From Brevundimonas sp. UBA986 (GTDB lineage: Bacteria; Pseudomonadota; Alphaproteobacteria; Caulobacterales; Caulobacteraceae), in assembly GCA_002292165.1 (NCBI GenBank), contig DBBK01000012.1:1-33700 (forward strand): a stretch of DNA of 33,700 bases, written 5' to 3'. The notes under the pieces were generated by a model that searched no databases, was not told the DNA's origin, and saw only the letters and a program-made list of their open reading frames with translations. Of this stretch, positions 14,713 to 23,144 are shown in pieces. Both the position numbers and the translations under genes were made by a program. Position 1 is the first letter of the stretch. Each line of letters opens with the position of its first letter.

Positions 14713-15393
14713 GTGAAGCCGCATCCGCGCACCACCTACGTCACCGCTAGTCCCGCGACCTGGGCCCTGATCCGGGGGGCCTATCTGTCGGGGTTGTCGG
14801 CGCCGACGGTGGCGGCCCGGTTCGGGGTGTCGGTGACGGCCCTGCGCAAGCGGGCGCGGCGCGAGGGCTGGACCAAGGCGGCCTTCGCCGCCACCGCAAC
14901 ACCTTGGGCGGGTCCGGCGCCGGAGGCGGCTGCGCCACCCCCGGCGACCGAACCCCGCACCGGGCCCCACGGCCTCACAGTCGGCTCGCCCGAGGAGGAC
15001 GCCTTGCTGGAGGGCTGGCGCTCGCCCCTGCATATCCGGCCCGGCGATCTGGCCCGCCGCACCCTGGCCACCGCCGCCCATGCGGTAAAGACCGGCTCTG
15101 GCCTCAACGCCCTGCGTCTGGCCCGCGCCGCCGGCGAGATCGCCCGGCTGGACCGGATGCTGGAATGGGCCGTGGACGACCCGGCCGAGACCGAGGTTCA
15201 GGCCGACAATCGCGACAGCATGATGCGCCTGTTCCTGCGCGAACAGGCGCTCAACCTTGCCCGGATCCTGATGGACGGCGGCGAGCTGCCCGCCCCCTAT
15301 GCCGAGGCCCGCGCCGAGCTGGCGCGCCTGCGCGCCGCCCGCGCTCCAGACGGCGAATTACCATCGTCCGAACCCGGCGAGTGTGCGTCATGA
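14713..15393 (+). CDS. HTH-containing protein of unknown function
   Basis: The GTG start at 14713 is supported by GGGGAG 7 nt upstream. The 226-residue protein has an N-terminal helix-turn-helix at about residues 14-45 (WALIRGAYLSGLSAPTVAAR followed by FGVSVTALRKRARREGW). This is the WxxARxxYxxG...VAxxxGVS type found in phage terminase small subunits and some chromosomal regulators. An Ala/Pro-rich linker (about 56-85) leads to a helical C-terminal part with HAVKTGSGLNALRLARAAGE and MRLFLREQALNLARILMDGG. Its codon use is typical of the host, unlike the preceding Mrr-like gene, so it is probably chromosomal. The function is unknown, and DNA binding is inferred only from the HTH. It converges on trmJ. 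Confidence 0.7.
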   Translation: MKPHPRTTYVTASPATWALIRGAYLSGLSAPTVAARFGVSVTALRKRARREGWTKAAFAATATPWAGPAPEAAAPPPATEPRTGPHGLTVGSPEEDALLEGWRSPLHIRPGDLARRTLATAAHAVKTGSGLNALRLARAAGEIARLDRMLEWAVDDPAETEVQADNRDSMMRLFLREQALNLARILMDGGELPAPYAEARAELARLRAARAPDGELPSSEPGECAS

Positions 15394-15431
15394 TGAGGGT
15401 CGACTGTCTCCACAATCCGCCTTTTCGCGAT

Positions 15432-15448
15432 TCTCCGTCCGGCGGAGA
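15432..15448. terminator. Hairpin between convergent genes, possible terminator
   Basis: TCTCCG-TCCGG-CGGAGA forms a 6-bp stem between the end of the HTH gene and the end of trmJ. There is no clear T-tract on either strand, so it may be a weak bidirectional or Rho-assisted terminator. Confidence 0.35.
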
Positions 15449-15470
15449 CAACGGACCCTCGCGAACAGGT

Positions 15471-16247
15471 TCAGCCGCCCTTGTTCTCTTCCGCCAGCTT
15501 CCGCAGCTTCTGCCCCCGGCCCTTCGACAGGGCGGTGATCACGCCGCGGAAGGTCGCGACCTCCTGGGCGGTGAAGGCGGCGCGGCCGAGCATGACGCGC
15601 AGGTTCTGGCTCATGGAGCGGAACTTCTCGGGCGGGTGGAAGAAGCCGGCGGCGTCGAGCTCGCGCTCCAGATGTTCGTACATGCCGAGCTGGAGCTCGC
15701 CAGTCGCCGGGGGCTCGCCCTCGCGGAAGTTGGGCGGCGGGGCGTCGAGGACCAGGGTGCGCCACTCATAGGCGTTGATGGCCACGGCCTGGGCCAGGTT
15801 CAGGCTCTGGTGGCGCGGGTCGATGGGGATGGTGACGATGCCCTGGCACAGGGCGATGTCGGTGGTCTCCAGCCCGGCGCGCTCGGCGCCGAACAGGAGG
15901 CCGATCTCCAGACCCGAGGCGCGGTCGTCATAGAGGACGCGCGTGGCCTCGCGCGGGGTGCGGACGGGCTGGCGGGTCTCGCGCGGGCGGGCCGTGGTGG
16001 CGAAGACGGTGTTCAGGTCGGCGATGGCGGCGGCGACGCTGTCGAAGACGGTGATCCCCTCCAGCACCCAGTCGGCGCCCGAGGCCGTGGCCCAGGCGCG
16101 CTCCTGCGGCCAGCCGTCGCGCGGGCTGACGAGACGCAAGCTATCGAGGCCGAAATTGGCCATGACGCGGGCGACGGCGCCGATGTTCTCGGCCATCTGG
16201 GGGCGGTCGAGGATGACGACGGGGGGCTTGGGGGCAGGCGTGGTCAT
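15471..16247 (-). CDS. trmJ: TrmJ-type tRNA 2'-O-methyltransferase (SPOUT/TrmH superfamily)
   Basis: The 258-residue protein starts MTTPAPKPPVVILDRPQMAE. It has the SpoU motif 1 region PQMAENIGAVARVMANFGL, motif 2 IGLLFGAERAGLETTDI and motif 3 IPIDPRHQSLNLAQAVAINA. These form the deep-trefoil-knot SAM-binding site, and the order and spacing fit TrmJ, which methylates the ribose at position 32 of tRNAs. The C-terminal ~85 residues (LQLGMYEHLERELDAAGFF and MLGRAAFTAQEVATFRGVI) correspond to the helical extension of TrmJ. The gene begins 1 nt after the stop of the sulfotransferase gene (TGACATG) and is therefore coupled to it. It is the last gene of a three-gene minus-strand run. Confidence 0.9.
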   Translation of the reverse strand: MTTPAPKPPVVILDRPQMAENIGAVARVMANFGLDSLRLVSPRDGWPQERAWATASGADWVLEGITVFDSVAAAIADLNTVFATTARPRETRQPVRTPREATRVLYDDRASGLEIGLLFGAERAGLETTDIALCQGIVTIPIDPRHQSLNLAQAVAINAYEWRTLVLDAPPPNFREGEPPATGELQLGMYEHLERELDAAGFFHPPEKFRSMSQNLRVMLGRAAFTAQEVATFRGVITALSKGRGQKLRKLAEENKGG

Positions 16248-16248
16248 G

Positions 16249-17691
16249 TCAGGCGTTCAGGGCCGCGTTCAGGCCGCCGAGGTGGGTTTGATAATGCTTC
16301 CAGCGGCCGGAGGAGCGTTGGTAGAGGGGCTCGCGGATCTGCCAGACGCTGGCCGTGCGGACGGCGCCGCCGGCCTTGTGGAAGTCGAGCACCTGATCCT
16401 GCCAGTCGAGACCGCAGAAGGCGAGGATGCGCTCGATCTCCGGGCGCGGATCGGCGACCAGGGCGTCGTAGTCGACGGTCAGGATGTCGGGATAGAGCGA
16501 CTTCCAGTGGGCCATGAGGCGGTTGTGCTGGCCGTACCAATGGGCGGCGTCCTCGAGGTCGAGCGCATAGGGCATCGATCCGTCGAGATGCAGGAACCAG
16601 TTGGACAGGACCATGTCCCGGGGGTCGCGGACGGTGTGGATGATCTTCGCGTCCGGGAACATGGCCTTGATCAGGCCGATGTGGAGGAAGTTGTCGGGGC
16701 GTTTGTCGGTGACCAGCGCCGCATTGGGACGGGCGGCGTGGAGCTGGTCGAGATAGGTCTGGCGCCAGCGGGCGAGGTCGTCGCGTGAGGCGGCGCCGGC
16801 GGCCTCGGGATAGGGGGTGATGGCTGAGATGACGCGGGGCATGAGCGCCAGCTCCCCGCCCGAAGTCACGCCGTCGTGGGCCGACAGGATCCGCTCCACC
16901 AGGGTCGAGCCCGAGCGGAACATGCCGAGGATGAAGACGGGGGCGCCGGTGGGGTCCCAGACGGTCGGGGCGGGTTTGGGGAAGGCCGCGATGGAGCGGT
17001 CGACGAAGGCCTCATGGCCCGCGCGGTCGTAGCGGGCGCCGAGGCCCCGGCGGCTGGCGGCGTTGGCCGTGGCGTAGGCGCTGAAGGCGTCGTCGTAGAG
17101 GGCGACCTCGTCGAGCGCGCGGCCGAGGGCGAAGCCGGCCTCGGCGACGTCGGCGTCGGGGGCTCCGGTCCGGCCCACCGTCGCGCGCAGGGCGGCGATC
17201 AGGGGATCGGCGGCGTCGGTGAAGCGGGTGGCGTTGGCGAGGCGGGCGAGGGCCAGGGGCGCGGCCTGGGGCGGGGCGAGGTCGAGCGCACGGCGATAGG
17301 CGGCCCGCGCCTGCTCCCGTTCGCCCCTGTCCTCGTGCAGATTGCCGAGGTTGAGCCAGGCGGCGAGGTAGGCGGGCTGGATGGCGAGCGCCGTCTTCAG
17401 CTCCGCCTCGGCGGCCTCGGCCTGGCCCAGGTCGTCGGCGTAGATGACGGCGCGGTTGAGGTGGACCTCCTCGGGGCCCGAGACGCGGCGGTCGAGCGCC
17501 TGCTGGTAGGAGGCGAGCGCCGCCGCCGGCCGCCCCGCCTGACGCTGCATCAGCGCCAGGTTGAACCAGGTGTCGGGCAGGTCGGGCCTGAGCGCCAGCA
17601 GGGCCTCATAGGCGTCCGCCGCCTCGCCCGGGCGGCCGGCGAGCTTGTGCGACTGGGCCTGCCGCAGCAGGGTCTCGGCCTCGGCGGTCAA
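16249..17691 (-). CDS. TPR-containing sulfotransferase
   Basis: The 480-residue protein combines about four N-terminal TPR units (residues ~5-140, for example PGEAADAYEALLALRPDLPD and REQARAAYRRALDLAPPQ) with a C-terminal sulfotransferase domain from ~250. The PAPS 5'-phosphosulfate loop reads GMFRSGST (256-263), and the 3'-phosphate site reads TVRDPRDMVLSN with R355 and S363. The C-terminal LYQRSSGRWKHY is a typical family ending. Such TPR-sulfotransferase fusions are common in alphaproteobacteria, and their acceptors (protein, glycan or small molecule) are mostly unknown. No PAPS-synthesis genes are nearby. It lies 3 bp after the S1/P1 nuclease gene and 1 nt before trmJ, so it is in the middle of a tight operon. 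Confidence 0.9.
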   Translation of the reverse strand: MTAEAETLLRQAQSHKLAGRPGEAADAYEALLALRPDLPDTWFNLALMQRQAGRPAAALASYQQALDRRVSGPEEVHLNRAVIYADDLGQAEAAEAELKTALAIQPAYLAAWLNLGNLHEDRGEREQARAAYRRALDLAPPQAAPLALARLANATRFTDAADPLIAALRATVGRTGAPDADVAEAGFALGRALDEVALYDDAFSAYATANAASRRGLGARYDRAGHEAFVDRSIAAFPKPAPTVWDPTGAPVFILGMFRSGSTLVERILSAHDGVTSGGELALMPRVISAITPYPEAAGAASRDDLARWRQTYLDQLHAARPNAALVTDKRPDNFLHIGLIKAMFPDAKIIHTVRDPRDMVLSNWFLHLDGSMPYALDLEDAAHWYGQHNRLMAHWKSLYPDILTVDYDALVADPRPEIERILAFCGLDWQDQVLDFHKAGGAVRTASVWQIREPLYQRSSGRWKHYQTHLGGLNAALNA

Positions 17692-17694
17692 GGC

Positions 17695-18714
17695 TCAATC
17701 CTCGCCGTAGAGGGAGGCCCAGGGGTCGGCGGCGCCGCTCTTGACGTCGGCGACCTTGACCGCCGGCCAGCCGACGGAAGCGGTCTCGGAGGCCTGCCAG
17801 GCCAGGATGATCAGGTCGCGCAGCTCGGCCGCGCCCGCCGCCACCCGCTCGGTCGCGAAGGCCGCGCCGCGCGCGTCGCCCTCGGCGAAGGCCCCGGCCT
17901 TCTCGAGGCGGTAGAAGGGAACCACCTGGCTGACGCCGGTCTTCAGATAGGCGACGATCGAGGGCTTCATCTGGAAGCCGTCGAGCGCCGGGGCCGGCAT
18001 CGCGGCCTCTACCGCGTCCAGACGGACGTTGCGGCGGATATAGCCGCCCTCGAACATCGAGTGCGTCTGCCGCGAGTTGGTGAAGCCTTCCGGGTTCGGA
18101 TAGTCGCCCCAGCCGTTGTAGTGGATCGACATGTGCAGCGGCTGCGAGGCGTCGCCGACATAGTGGGACAGATAGCCGAGGTCGCGCATCACCAGCGCTT
18201 CGCGACGCAGGCGGTCCTCGCGATACCAGGCGCGTTTGGCCGGGTCGGTCTCGCGCTGTTCGACGGCGTCGAGCACGCGCCAATAGCCGAAATCGCGCAC
18301 CAGCTGCTGCCAGCCGTCCATGATGGCGTAGGGCAGATAGCCGGCGTCATCGACCTTGATCCCGGCGGCGAGCAGCTGGGCGTCGTATTCGGACTTCAGG
18401 TTCGGCAGGGTGTCGATCGACATGCCGTTGGCGTTCATGACGTGGCCGGTGTCGTCCAGATCGACGAAGTGGGCGGTGTCGCGCTCGCGGTCGTGGGGCT
18501 GGCCGCCGCCCTTGGAACGGTCGGGTTCGCGCGACAGCTCGCCCACCTCGGCGGCGGCGTTCATGCCGCGCACAAAAGCCGGCAGGCTGTCCGGCAGGGC
18601 GCGGATGGCCGCGACGCCCACGAGCCGGTGACCGGTCGATCCCCAGGCGTCGACCTGGGCGGCGGGGACCGCGACCGCCAGCATGGCGATGGCGGCGAGG
18701 GCGAAGCGTTTCAT
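17695..18714 (-). CDS. Secreted S1/P1-family zinc nuclease (phospholipase C-like fold)
   Basis: The 339-residue protein begins with a signal peptide (MKRFALAAIAMLAVAVPAAQ) cut most likely after VDA. This leaves W24 as the new N-terminus, which fits the family because the amino group and carbonyl of Trp1 bind zinc. Further zinc ligands appear at H29 (WGSTGHR), H82/D85 (TAHFVDLDD), and H184, D188 and H194 in the family motif LSHYVGDASQPLHMSIHYNG, with H218 in RQTHSMFEGG. S1/P1 enzymes degrade single-stranded nucleic acids and 3'-nucleotides, here probably in the periplasm or outside for phosphate or nucleotide scavenging. It heads the run with the sulfotransferase and trmJ. The promoter is not clear. 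Confidence 0.9.
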   Translation of the reverse strand: MKRFALAAIAMLAVAVPAAQVDAWGSTGHRLVGVAAIRALPDSLPAFVRGMNAAAEVGELSREPDRSKGGGQPHDRERDTAHFVDLDDTGHVMNANGMSIDTLPNLKSEYDAQLLAAGIKVDDAGYLPYAIMDGWQQLVRDFGYWRVLDAVEQRETDPAKRAWYREDRLRREALVMRDLGYLSHYVGDASQPLHMSIHYNGWGDYPNPEGFTNSRQTHSMFEGGYIRRNVRLDAVEAAMPAPALDGFQMKPSIVAYLKTGVSQVVPFYRLEKAGAFAEGDARGAAFATERVAAGAAELRDLIILAWQASETASVGWPAVKVADVKSGAADPWASLYGED

Positions 18715-18811
18715 GACGGAACTCGCGTGAGGAACGGGGCTGTGACGGCGGTTAAATCCACGGCGCGGCGGCGTCGAGCGGTTTCTTGCCGAACCTTAAT
18801 CCGCCGGTCGC

Positions 18812-18840
18812 TTGACGGCCCGGATCGTCGCCGCCTAACC
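18812..18840 (+). promoter_or_regulatory. Housekeeping promoter of the M28 peptidase gene
   Basis: TTGACG (18812-18817), a 17-nt spacer and CTAACC (18835-18840) agree with the Caulobacter-type sigma-73 consensus. The predicted transcript starts near 18847, about 25 nt before the start codon. Confidence 0.5.
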
Positions 18841-18871
18841 CTGCGGTCCTGTCGTTCGGGGGACCTCTGAC

Positions 18872-20245
18872 ATGTCGAAACGCCACGCCATTCTCGCCGC
18901 CGCGATCCTGGCGCTCACCTCGGCTTCGGCCCATGCGCAGGCCCAGACTTCAGGTTGGCAGGTGAAGCAGGAATGGGTCGCCGCCCATGAGGCCTTCCTG
19001 GCCGGAGACGCCCTGCGCGGCCGCGGCAGCGCCACCCCGGACGAGGCGATCGCCGCCGCCTATGTCGGCGCCATGTTCCAGGGCTATGGCCTGCAGACCG
19101 CGCCGGGGATGACGTCGTATCTGCAGACCGCGAGCGTGACGAAGACCACCCTGGGCACGAACGCCAGCCTGACCGTCGGCGGCATCACCCTGACTCAGGG
19201 TTCGGGGCTGACCGTCCTGCTCGGCTCGGGAACCCCCAACTCCGGCGCCCTGACCGTCGGCGGCGACGATCCCGCCGCCTTTACCGGCGCCGAGGTGGTG
19301 ATGATCGCGCCGCCGGAAGGCAACGCGGCCCTCGGGTGGATCAATGCGGCCGCGACCAAGGGCTCCAACCTCGTGATCGTGCGCGAAACCGACTTCCTGA
19401 AGGCCCGGGCCGCCAGCCGCCCGCCCCGGCCGACCATCCGTCTGACCGAGGCCACACGCCGGCAGAGCCAGATCGATGCGGTCATCGTCTCGGCCGCCGA
19501 CTACGATCGGCTGAAAGCCCTGGCCGGAACCACTGCCGCGATCGACCCGGGCGCCGTCCGGCGCGAGGAAGGGGTGACCACCAACGCCATCGGCTATCTG
19601 CCCGGCAGCGATCCGACCGCAGGCGTCCTGCTGATCTCGGCCCACCTCGACCACCTCGGCGTCCGCGCCGACGGGACCATCATGCACGGTGCCAATGACG
19701 ACGCCTCGGGCACGACGGCGGTGCTGGAACTGGCCCATGCCCTGTCCTCCGGCGAGGCGCACCGGCGCGGCATCCTGTTCGTCGCCTATGGTTCGGAAGA
19801 GATCGGCGGTCTCGGCTCGACCTACTTCGGGGAGCACCCGCCCGTGCCCCTGACCGACATCGTCGCCAATCTGGAAATCGAGATGATCGGCGCCCAGGAT
19901 CCGAAGATGCCGGCGGGGGTCATGATGATGACCGGCTTCGAACGCTCCAACTTCGGCCCGACGCTGAAGGAGAAGGGCGCCCTGGTCGCGCCGGACATGT
20001 ATCCGGAACAGAACTTCTTCCAGCGCTCGGACAACTACTCGCTCGCGCTCAAGGGCATCGTCGCCCACACCGTCTCGGGCTGGGCGGTCACCCCGACCTA
20101 TCACAGCCCCGACGACGACATCGCCCATCTGGACCTGCCGTTCATGACCCAGGCGATCCAGTCCCTGATCGAGCCCCTGCGCTGGATGGCGTCGAGCGAC
20201 TTCAAGCCCGAATGGGCGCCGGGCGGACGTCCCGAGCCGCGCTGA
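18872..20245 (+). CDS. Secreted M28-family metallopeptidase
   Basis: The 457-residue protein has a signal peptide (MSKRHAILAAAILALTSASA, cleavage near HAQAQ). A protease-associated-like insert lies at about residues 110-220. The M28 aminopeptidase core shows zinc ligands H258 (ISAHLDHLG) and bridging D276 (HGANDDASGT), the catalytic/ligand pair E309-E310 (YGSEEIGG), an acidic ligand E337 (LEIEMIG, where most relatives have Asp) and H411 (TPTYHSPDDD). It should remove N-terminal residues from peptides outside the cytoplasm. It stands alone, divergent from the S1/P1 nuclease gene, with a recognisable promoter. Together with the M14 enzyme it suggests scavenging of extracellular peptides. Confidence 0.92.
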   Translation: MSKRHAILAAAILALTSASAHAQAQTSGWQVKQEWVAAHEAFLAGDALRGRGSATPDEAIAAAYVGAMFQGYGLQTAPGMTSYLQTASVTKTTLGTNASLTVGGITLTQGSGLTVLLGSGTPNSGALTVGGDDPAAFTGAEVVMIAPPEGNAALGWINAAATKGSNLVIVRETDFLKARAASRPPRPTIRLTEATRRQSQIDAVIVSAADYDRLKALAGTTAAIDPGAVRREEGVTTNAIGYLPGSDPTAGVLLISAHLDHLGVRADGTIMHGANDDASGTTAVLELAHALSSGEAHRRGILFVAYGSEEIGGLGSTYFGEHPPVPLTDIVANLEIEMIGAQDPKMPAGVMMMTGFERSNFGPTLKEKGALVAPDMYPEQNFFQRSDNYSLALKGIVAHTVSGWAVTPTYHSPDDDIAHLDLPFMTQAIQSLIEPLRWMASSDFKPEWAPGGRPEPR

Positions 20246-20269
20246 GGCGGCTCAGGTGCGGGCGAGAAT

Positions 20270-21640
20270 TCAGGCCTTGCGAAGGGCCTGAACCGTCTGT
20301 TCGAAGGCGCCGATGATCTCGCTCTTGCGCCAGCGCTCCTCGGCGCGGACGCGAGCTTGCATGCCGAAAGCCTGACGCGCCGCGGTGTCCGCGACCAGAT
20401 CCAGAATGCCCGCCGTCATGGCCTGAGCCGTCGTATCGACCGCCAGACCGCAGCCCTCGACCTCATGCGCCAGTCCCGTGCCCGGGGCGGCCATGGCCAC
20501 CACGGCCCGGCCCGAGGCCAGCATGCCCGTCAGCTTGGACGGCAGGACCAGATCGGCGGCCTCGGGCCGTTGCGGCAGGAGGTGGATGTCGGCGGTCCCG
20601 AGCAGTTCGGGCAGGCGCTCCATGGGCTGCAGCGGCAGGAAGCGGACATTGTCCAGACCGGCGCAGGCCGCCTCAAGCCCCGCACGGGCCGGGCCGTCGC
20701 CGCACAGCATCAGGGTGACCGGGGCGCCGGCGTCACGCAGCCGGGTCGCGACCTCGCCCAACATCTCGATACCCTGTTTGGCGGCCATGTTGCCGGAATA
20801 GAGGGCGACGATCCGGTCGGCCGGAATGCCCAGCTCGCGGCGATAGGCGGTGTCGCTGGAGGGGAAGACGCTGACGGCGTCCACATCGACCCAGTTGCGC
20901 AGTTCGACGATGCGATCGGCCGCCACGCCCTTGCGGGCCAGAAGTCCGGTCATGGCCGGGGAGATGCTCGACACCCGGTCGAAGCGGCGCAGCACGGTGC
21001 GTTCGATGCCGAGCGCGGTGGAGCGCGCCGTCTGATTGCTGAGCAGACCCAGGTCGAAGGCCGCGTCGACCTCGAAGTCCTGGATGTGCAGCCAGCCGGC
21101 GGCGCCCGACGCTTTGGCCGCCATCCAGGCGGCGGCGGCGGCGGTCAGGGTCGGGGCCACGGCGAAGACCAGATGCGGCTTGAACCGCAGGGCCGCGGCC
21201 ACGGCGGCGGGCGCGGCGGTCAGGCCGAAGGAGGCCAGATGGGCGATCCGTTTCACGCCCGTGGGCTTGGGCGGCACATAGAGGGGCACGCGGTGCAGGA
21301 CGACGCCGTTGCGCTCCTCGCGCCGCCACTCGGCGCCGGAATAGCCCTCGCCGATCTTCCATTGCGGATAGTAGGGCGGGGCGCAGACGACCTCGACCGT
21401 ATGGCCGCGCGCGACCAGATCCTCGGCCAGTTCGGTAGAGTATTTGGCGCAGCCGACCAGCTCGGGCGCATAGTTCAACGCGACGATCAGGATACGGCGC
21501 GGACCGTCGGCGACGAGGTCCGTCCCGATCCGGGACGTTCCGGCCGTCGGTTCATCCCCGTTCGGCACGGCGTTCAGAAGAGTCTCGCGCGAAAGCGCGC
21601 CGGAGGCCACGCCGCTCAAGACACTTCGCTCCACCGACAA
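20270..21640 (-). CDS. wcaI: WcaI-like GT4 glycosyltransferase
   Basis: The protein (up to 456 residues) is a GT-B glycosyltransferase. The N-domain starts RRILIVALNYAPELVGCAKY, the acceptor-side region has HTVEVVCAPPYYPQWKIGEGY, and the C-domain holds ALYSGNMAAKQGIEML and the donor-binding LPQRPEAADLVLPSKLTGML with E/D-x-x-x-P-x-K geometry. This is the WcaI/WbuB pattern associated with fucose-containing or colanic-acid-like polysaccharides. There is no ATG before the conserved region. Candidate starts are TTG 21640, GTG 21634, TTG 21619 (with GGAG 9 nt upstream) and GTG 21610, so the first ~10-45 residues are uncertain. It is divergent from gmd across a ~430-bp control region. Confidence 0.85.
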   Translation of the reverse strand: MSVERSVLSGVASGALSRETLLNAVPNGDEPTAGTSRIGTDLVADGPRRILIVALNYAPELVGCAKYSTELAEDLVARGHTVEVVCAPPYYPQWKIGEGYSGAEWRREERNGVVLHRVPLYVPPKPTGVKRIAHLASFGLTAAPAAVAAALRFKPHLVFAVAPTLTAAAAAWMAAKASGAAGWLHIQDFEVDAAFDLGLLSNQTARSTALGIERTVLRRFDRVSSISPAMTGLLARKGVAADRIVELRNWVDVDAVSVFPSSDTAYRRELGIPADRIVALYSGNMAAKQGIEMLGEVATRLRDAGAPVTLMLCGDGPARAGLEAACAGLDNVRFLPLQPMERLPELLGTADIHLLPQRPEAADLVLPSKLTGMLASGRAVVAMAAPGTGLAHEVEGCGLAVDTTAQAMTAGILDLVADTAARQAFGMQARVRAEERWRKSEIIGAFEQTVQALRKA

Positions 21641-21669
21641 CGCCTGACACCGTCGTCTCTGATCATCAT
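21616..21669 (-). other. Possible 17-codon leader ORF overlapping the wcaI-like start
   Basis: ATG-ATG at 21669/21666 is preceded by GGGGA. It opens a 17-residue frame (MMIRDDGVRRCRWSEVS) that stops at TGA 21618-21616. That stop overlaps TTG 21619, an in-frame start candidate of the glycosyltransferase, as TTGA. It could couple translation, or reflect a frame error in the sequence. Confidence 0.25.
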
Positions 21670-22067
21670 ATCGTCCCCGCAGTCGCCGCCGTCATTTTGC
21701 ATCGCAACATGACGGGGCCCGACCCACTCTCTCATATTCCCCGGGCTTTTAAAGCATCGCTGTACAAATCACGTGCGGGGGACCGCGTTTCACAATTGGG
21801 ACATCGCCGTCCGTCGCCGCGCATCTCCGCCACAAAATGCCGTAAGCGCCAGTAAAATCCGCCCTGTAGTGAAATCGGACGACAGCGTTCGCTTTCATGG
21901 AGAATGGCTCGGGGCTTGCAGTCCCTAGCCGGACGAGCCAGTCGCAGGCGCTTGATCACATTTGTCGTTTTCGATTTTGCAAATGCGAACAAGGCCTCGT
22001 CAGTTTGTGATTAGAGAGCTATGTTACATTTGCCCTGTCGGGGGGCGAAAACATCACCGGGGGTTTG
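21670..22067. promoter_or_regulatory. AT-richer divergent control region of the polysaccharide locus
   Basis: This gene-free stretch lies between the wcaI-like gene and gmd and is noticeably AT-richer than its surroundings. ACATTTGTC (21958-21966) and ACATTTGCC (22026-22034) are near-identical direct repeats 68 bp apart. CATTTG (21959-21964) also forms an inverted pair with CAAATG (21980-21985). TTGATC at 21952 and TATGTT at 22020 are possible promoter elements but neither has a convincing partner. The gmd leader ends in a GGGGG ribosome site at 22059-22063. Confidence 0.35.
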
Positions 22068-23144
22068 ATGTCGGAAGTGGGTAAGGGCAAGGTCGCGCTG
22101 ATCACCGGGGTGACCGGTCAGGACGGCGCCTATCTGTCGGAGCTGCTGCTCGAGAAGGGTTATACGGTCCACGGCGTGAAGCGCCGCTCGTCGTCGTTCA
22201 ACACGGGCCGGATCGAACATCTGTACCAGGATCCGCACGAGAAGGATCCGCGCTTCATCCTGCACCACGGCGACCTGACGGATTCCACCAATCTGATCCG
22301 CATCATCCAGGAAACCCAGCCGGACGAAATCTACAACCTGGCGGCCATGAGCCACGTCCAGGTGTCGTTCGAGATGCCGGAATACACGGCCAATGCCGAC
22401 GGCATCGGCACCCTGCGCATCCTTGAGGCGATCCGCATCCTGGGCCTCGAGAAGAAGACCAAATTCTATCAGGCCTCGACGTCGGAGCTGTATGGCCTGG
22501 TGCAGGAAGTGCCGCAGTCGGAAACGACGCCCTTCTATCCGCGCAGCCCCTATGCCGTGGCCAAGATGTATGGCTACTGGATCGTGGTGAACTACCGCGA
22601 GGCCTATGGCATCCACGCCTCGAACGGCATCCTGTTCAACCACGAGAGCCCGCTGCGCGGCGAGACCTTCGTGACGCGCAAGATCACGCGCGCGGTCGCC
22701 GCCATCAAGCACGGCTTCCAGGACACCCTCTATCTCGGCAACATCGATGCCAAGCGCGACTGGGGCCACGCCCGCGAGTACGTCCGCGGCATGTGGCTGA
22801 TGCTGCAGCAGGAAACGGCCGACGACTATGTCCTGGCCACCGGCGAGACGACGGTCATCCGCGACTTCGTCACCCACGCCTTCAAACAGATCGACGTGAC
22901 CCTGCGCTGGGAAGGCGAAGGCGTCGACGAGACGGGGATCTGCACCGAGACCGGCCGCGTCTACGTCCGGATCGACCCGCGCTACTTCCGCCCGACCGAG
23001 GTCGATCTGCTGATCGGCAACCCGGCCAAGGCGAAGGCGAAGCTGGGCTGGACCCACGACACCAAGTGGGAAGCCCTGTGCGAGGAAATGGTCGCCGCCG
23101 ACCTGATCGCGGTCGCGAGGGAGCGGCGCGGCAATGGCGAGTGA
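22068..23144 (+). CDS. gmd: GDP-mannose 4,6-dehydratase
   Basis: The 358-residue enzyme converts GDP-D-mannose to GDP-4-keto-6-deoxymannose, the first step to GDP-L-fucose. I start at ATG 22068 rather than the adjacent TTG 22065 because of the GGGGG spacing. It is an extended SDR: nucleotide motif GVTGQDG (14-20), GMD-specific GVKRRSSSFNTGRIEHLYQD, catalytic T138-S139-E140 with Y162 and K166 (PRSPYAVAK), then NHESPLRGETFVTRKITRA and GNIDAKRDWGHAREYV, which bind the sugar nucleotide. The length is normal for the family. It overlaps fcl by 11 bp and leads a four-gene cotranscribed chain (gmd, fcl, Wzy-like, Wzx-like). Confidence 0.97.
   Translation: MSEVGKGKVALITGVTGQDGAYLSELLLEKGYTVHGVKRRSSSFNTGRIEHLYQDPHEKDPRFILHHGDLTDSTNLIRIIQETQPDEIYNLAAMSHVQVSFEMPEYTANADGIGTLRILEAIRILGLEKKTKFYQASTSELYGLVQEVPQSETTPFYPRSPYAVAKMYGYWIVVNYREAYGIHASNGILFNHESPLRGETFVTRKITRAVAAIKHGFQDTLYLGNIDAKRDWGHAREYVRGMWLMLQQETADDYVLATGETTVIRDFVTHAFKQIDVTLRWEGEGVDETGICTETGRVYVRIDPRYFRPTEVDLLIGNPAKAKAKLGWTHDTKWEALCEEMVAADLIAVARERRGNGE

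Noticed and set aside
14434..15081. 215-codon minus-strand frame beyond the Mrr-like gene
   Set aside because: Most of it is antisense to the HTH gene, which has a ribosome site and HTH. The unique tail has no ATG start.
21732..21992. 86-codon minus-strand frame in the polysaccharide control region, with a CxxC
   Set aside because: No recognisable domain, and composition looks random. The region is better explained as regulatory DNA.
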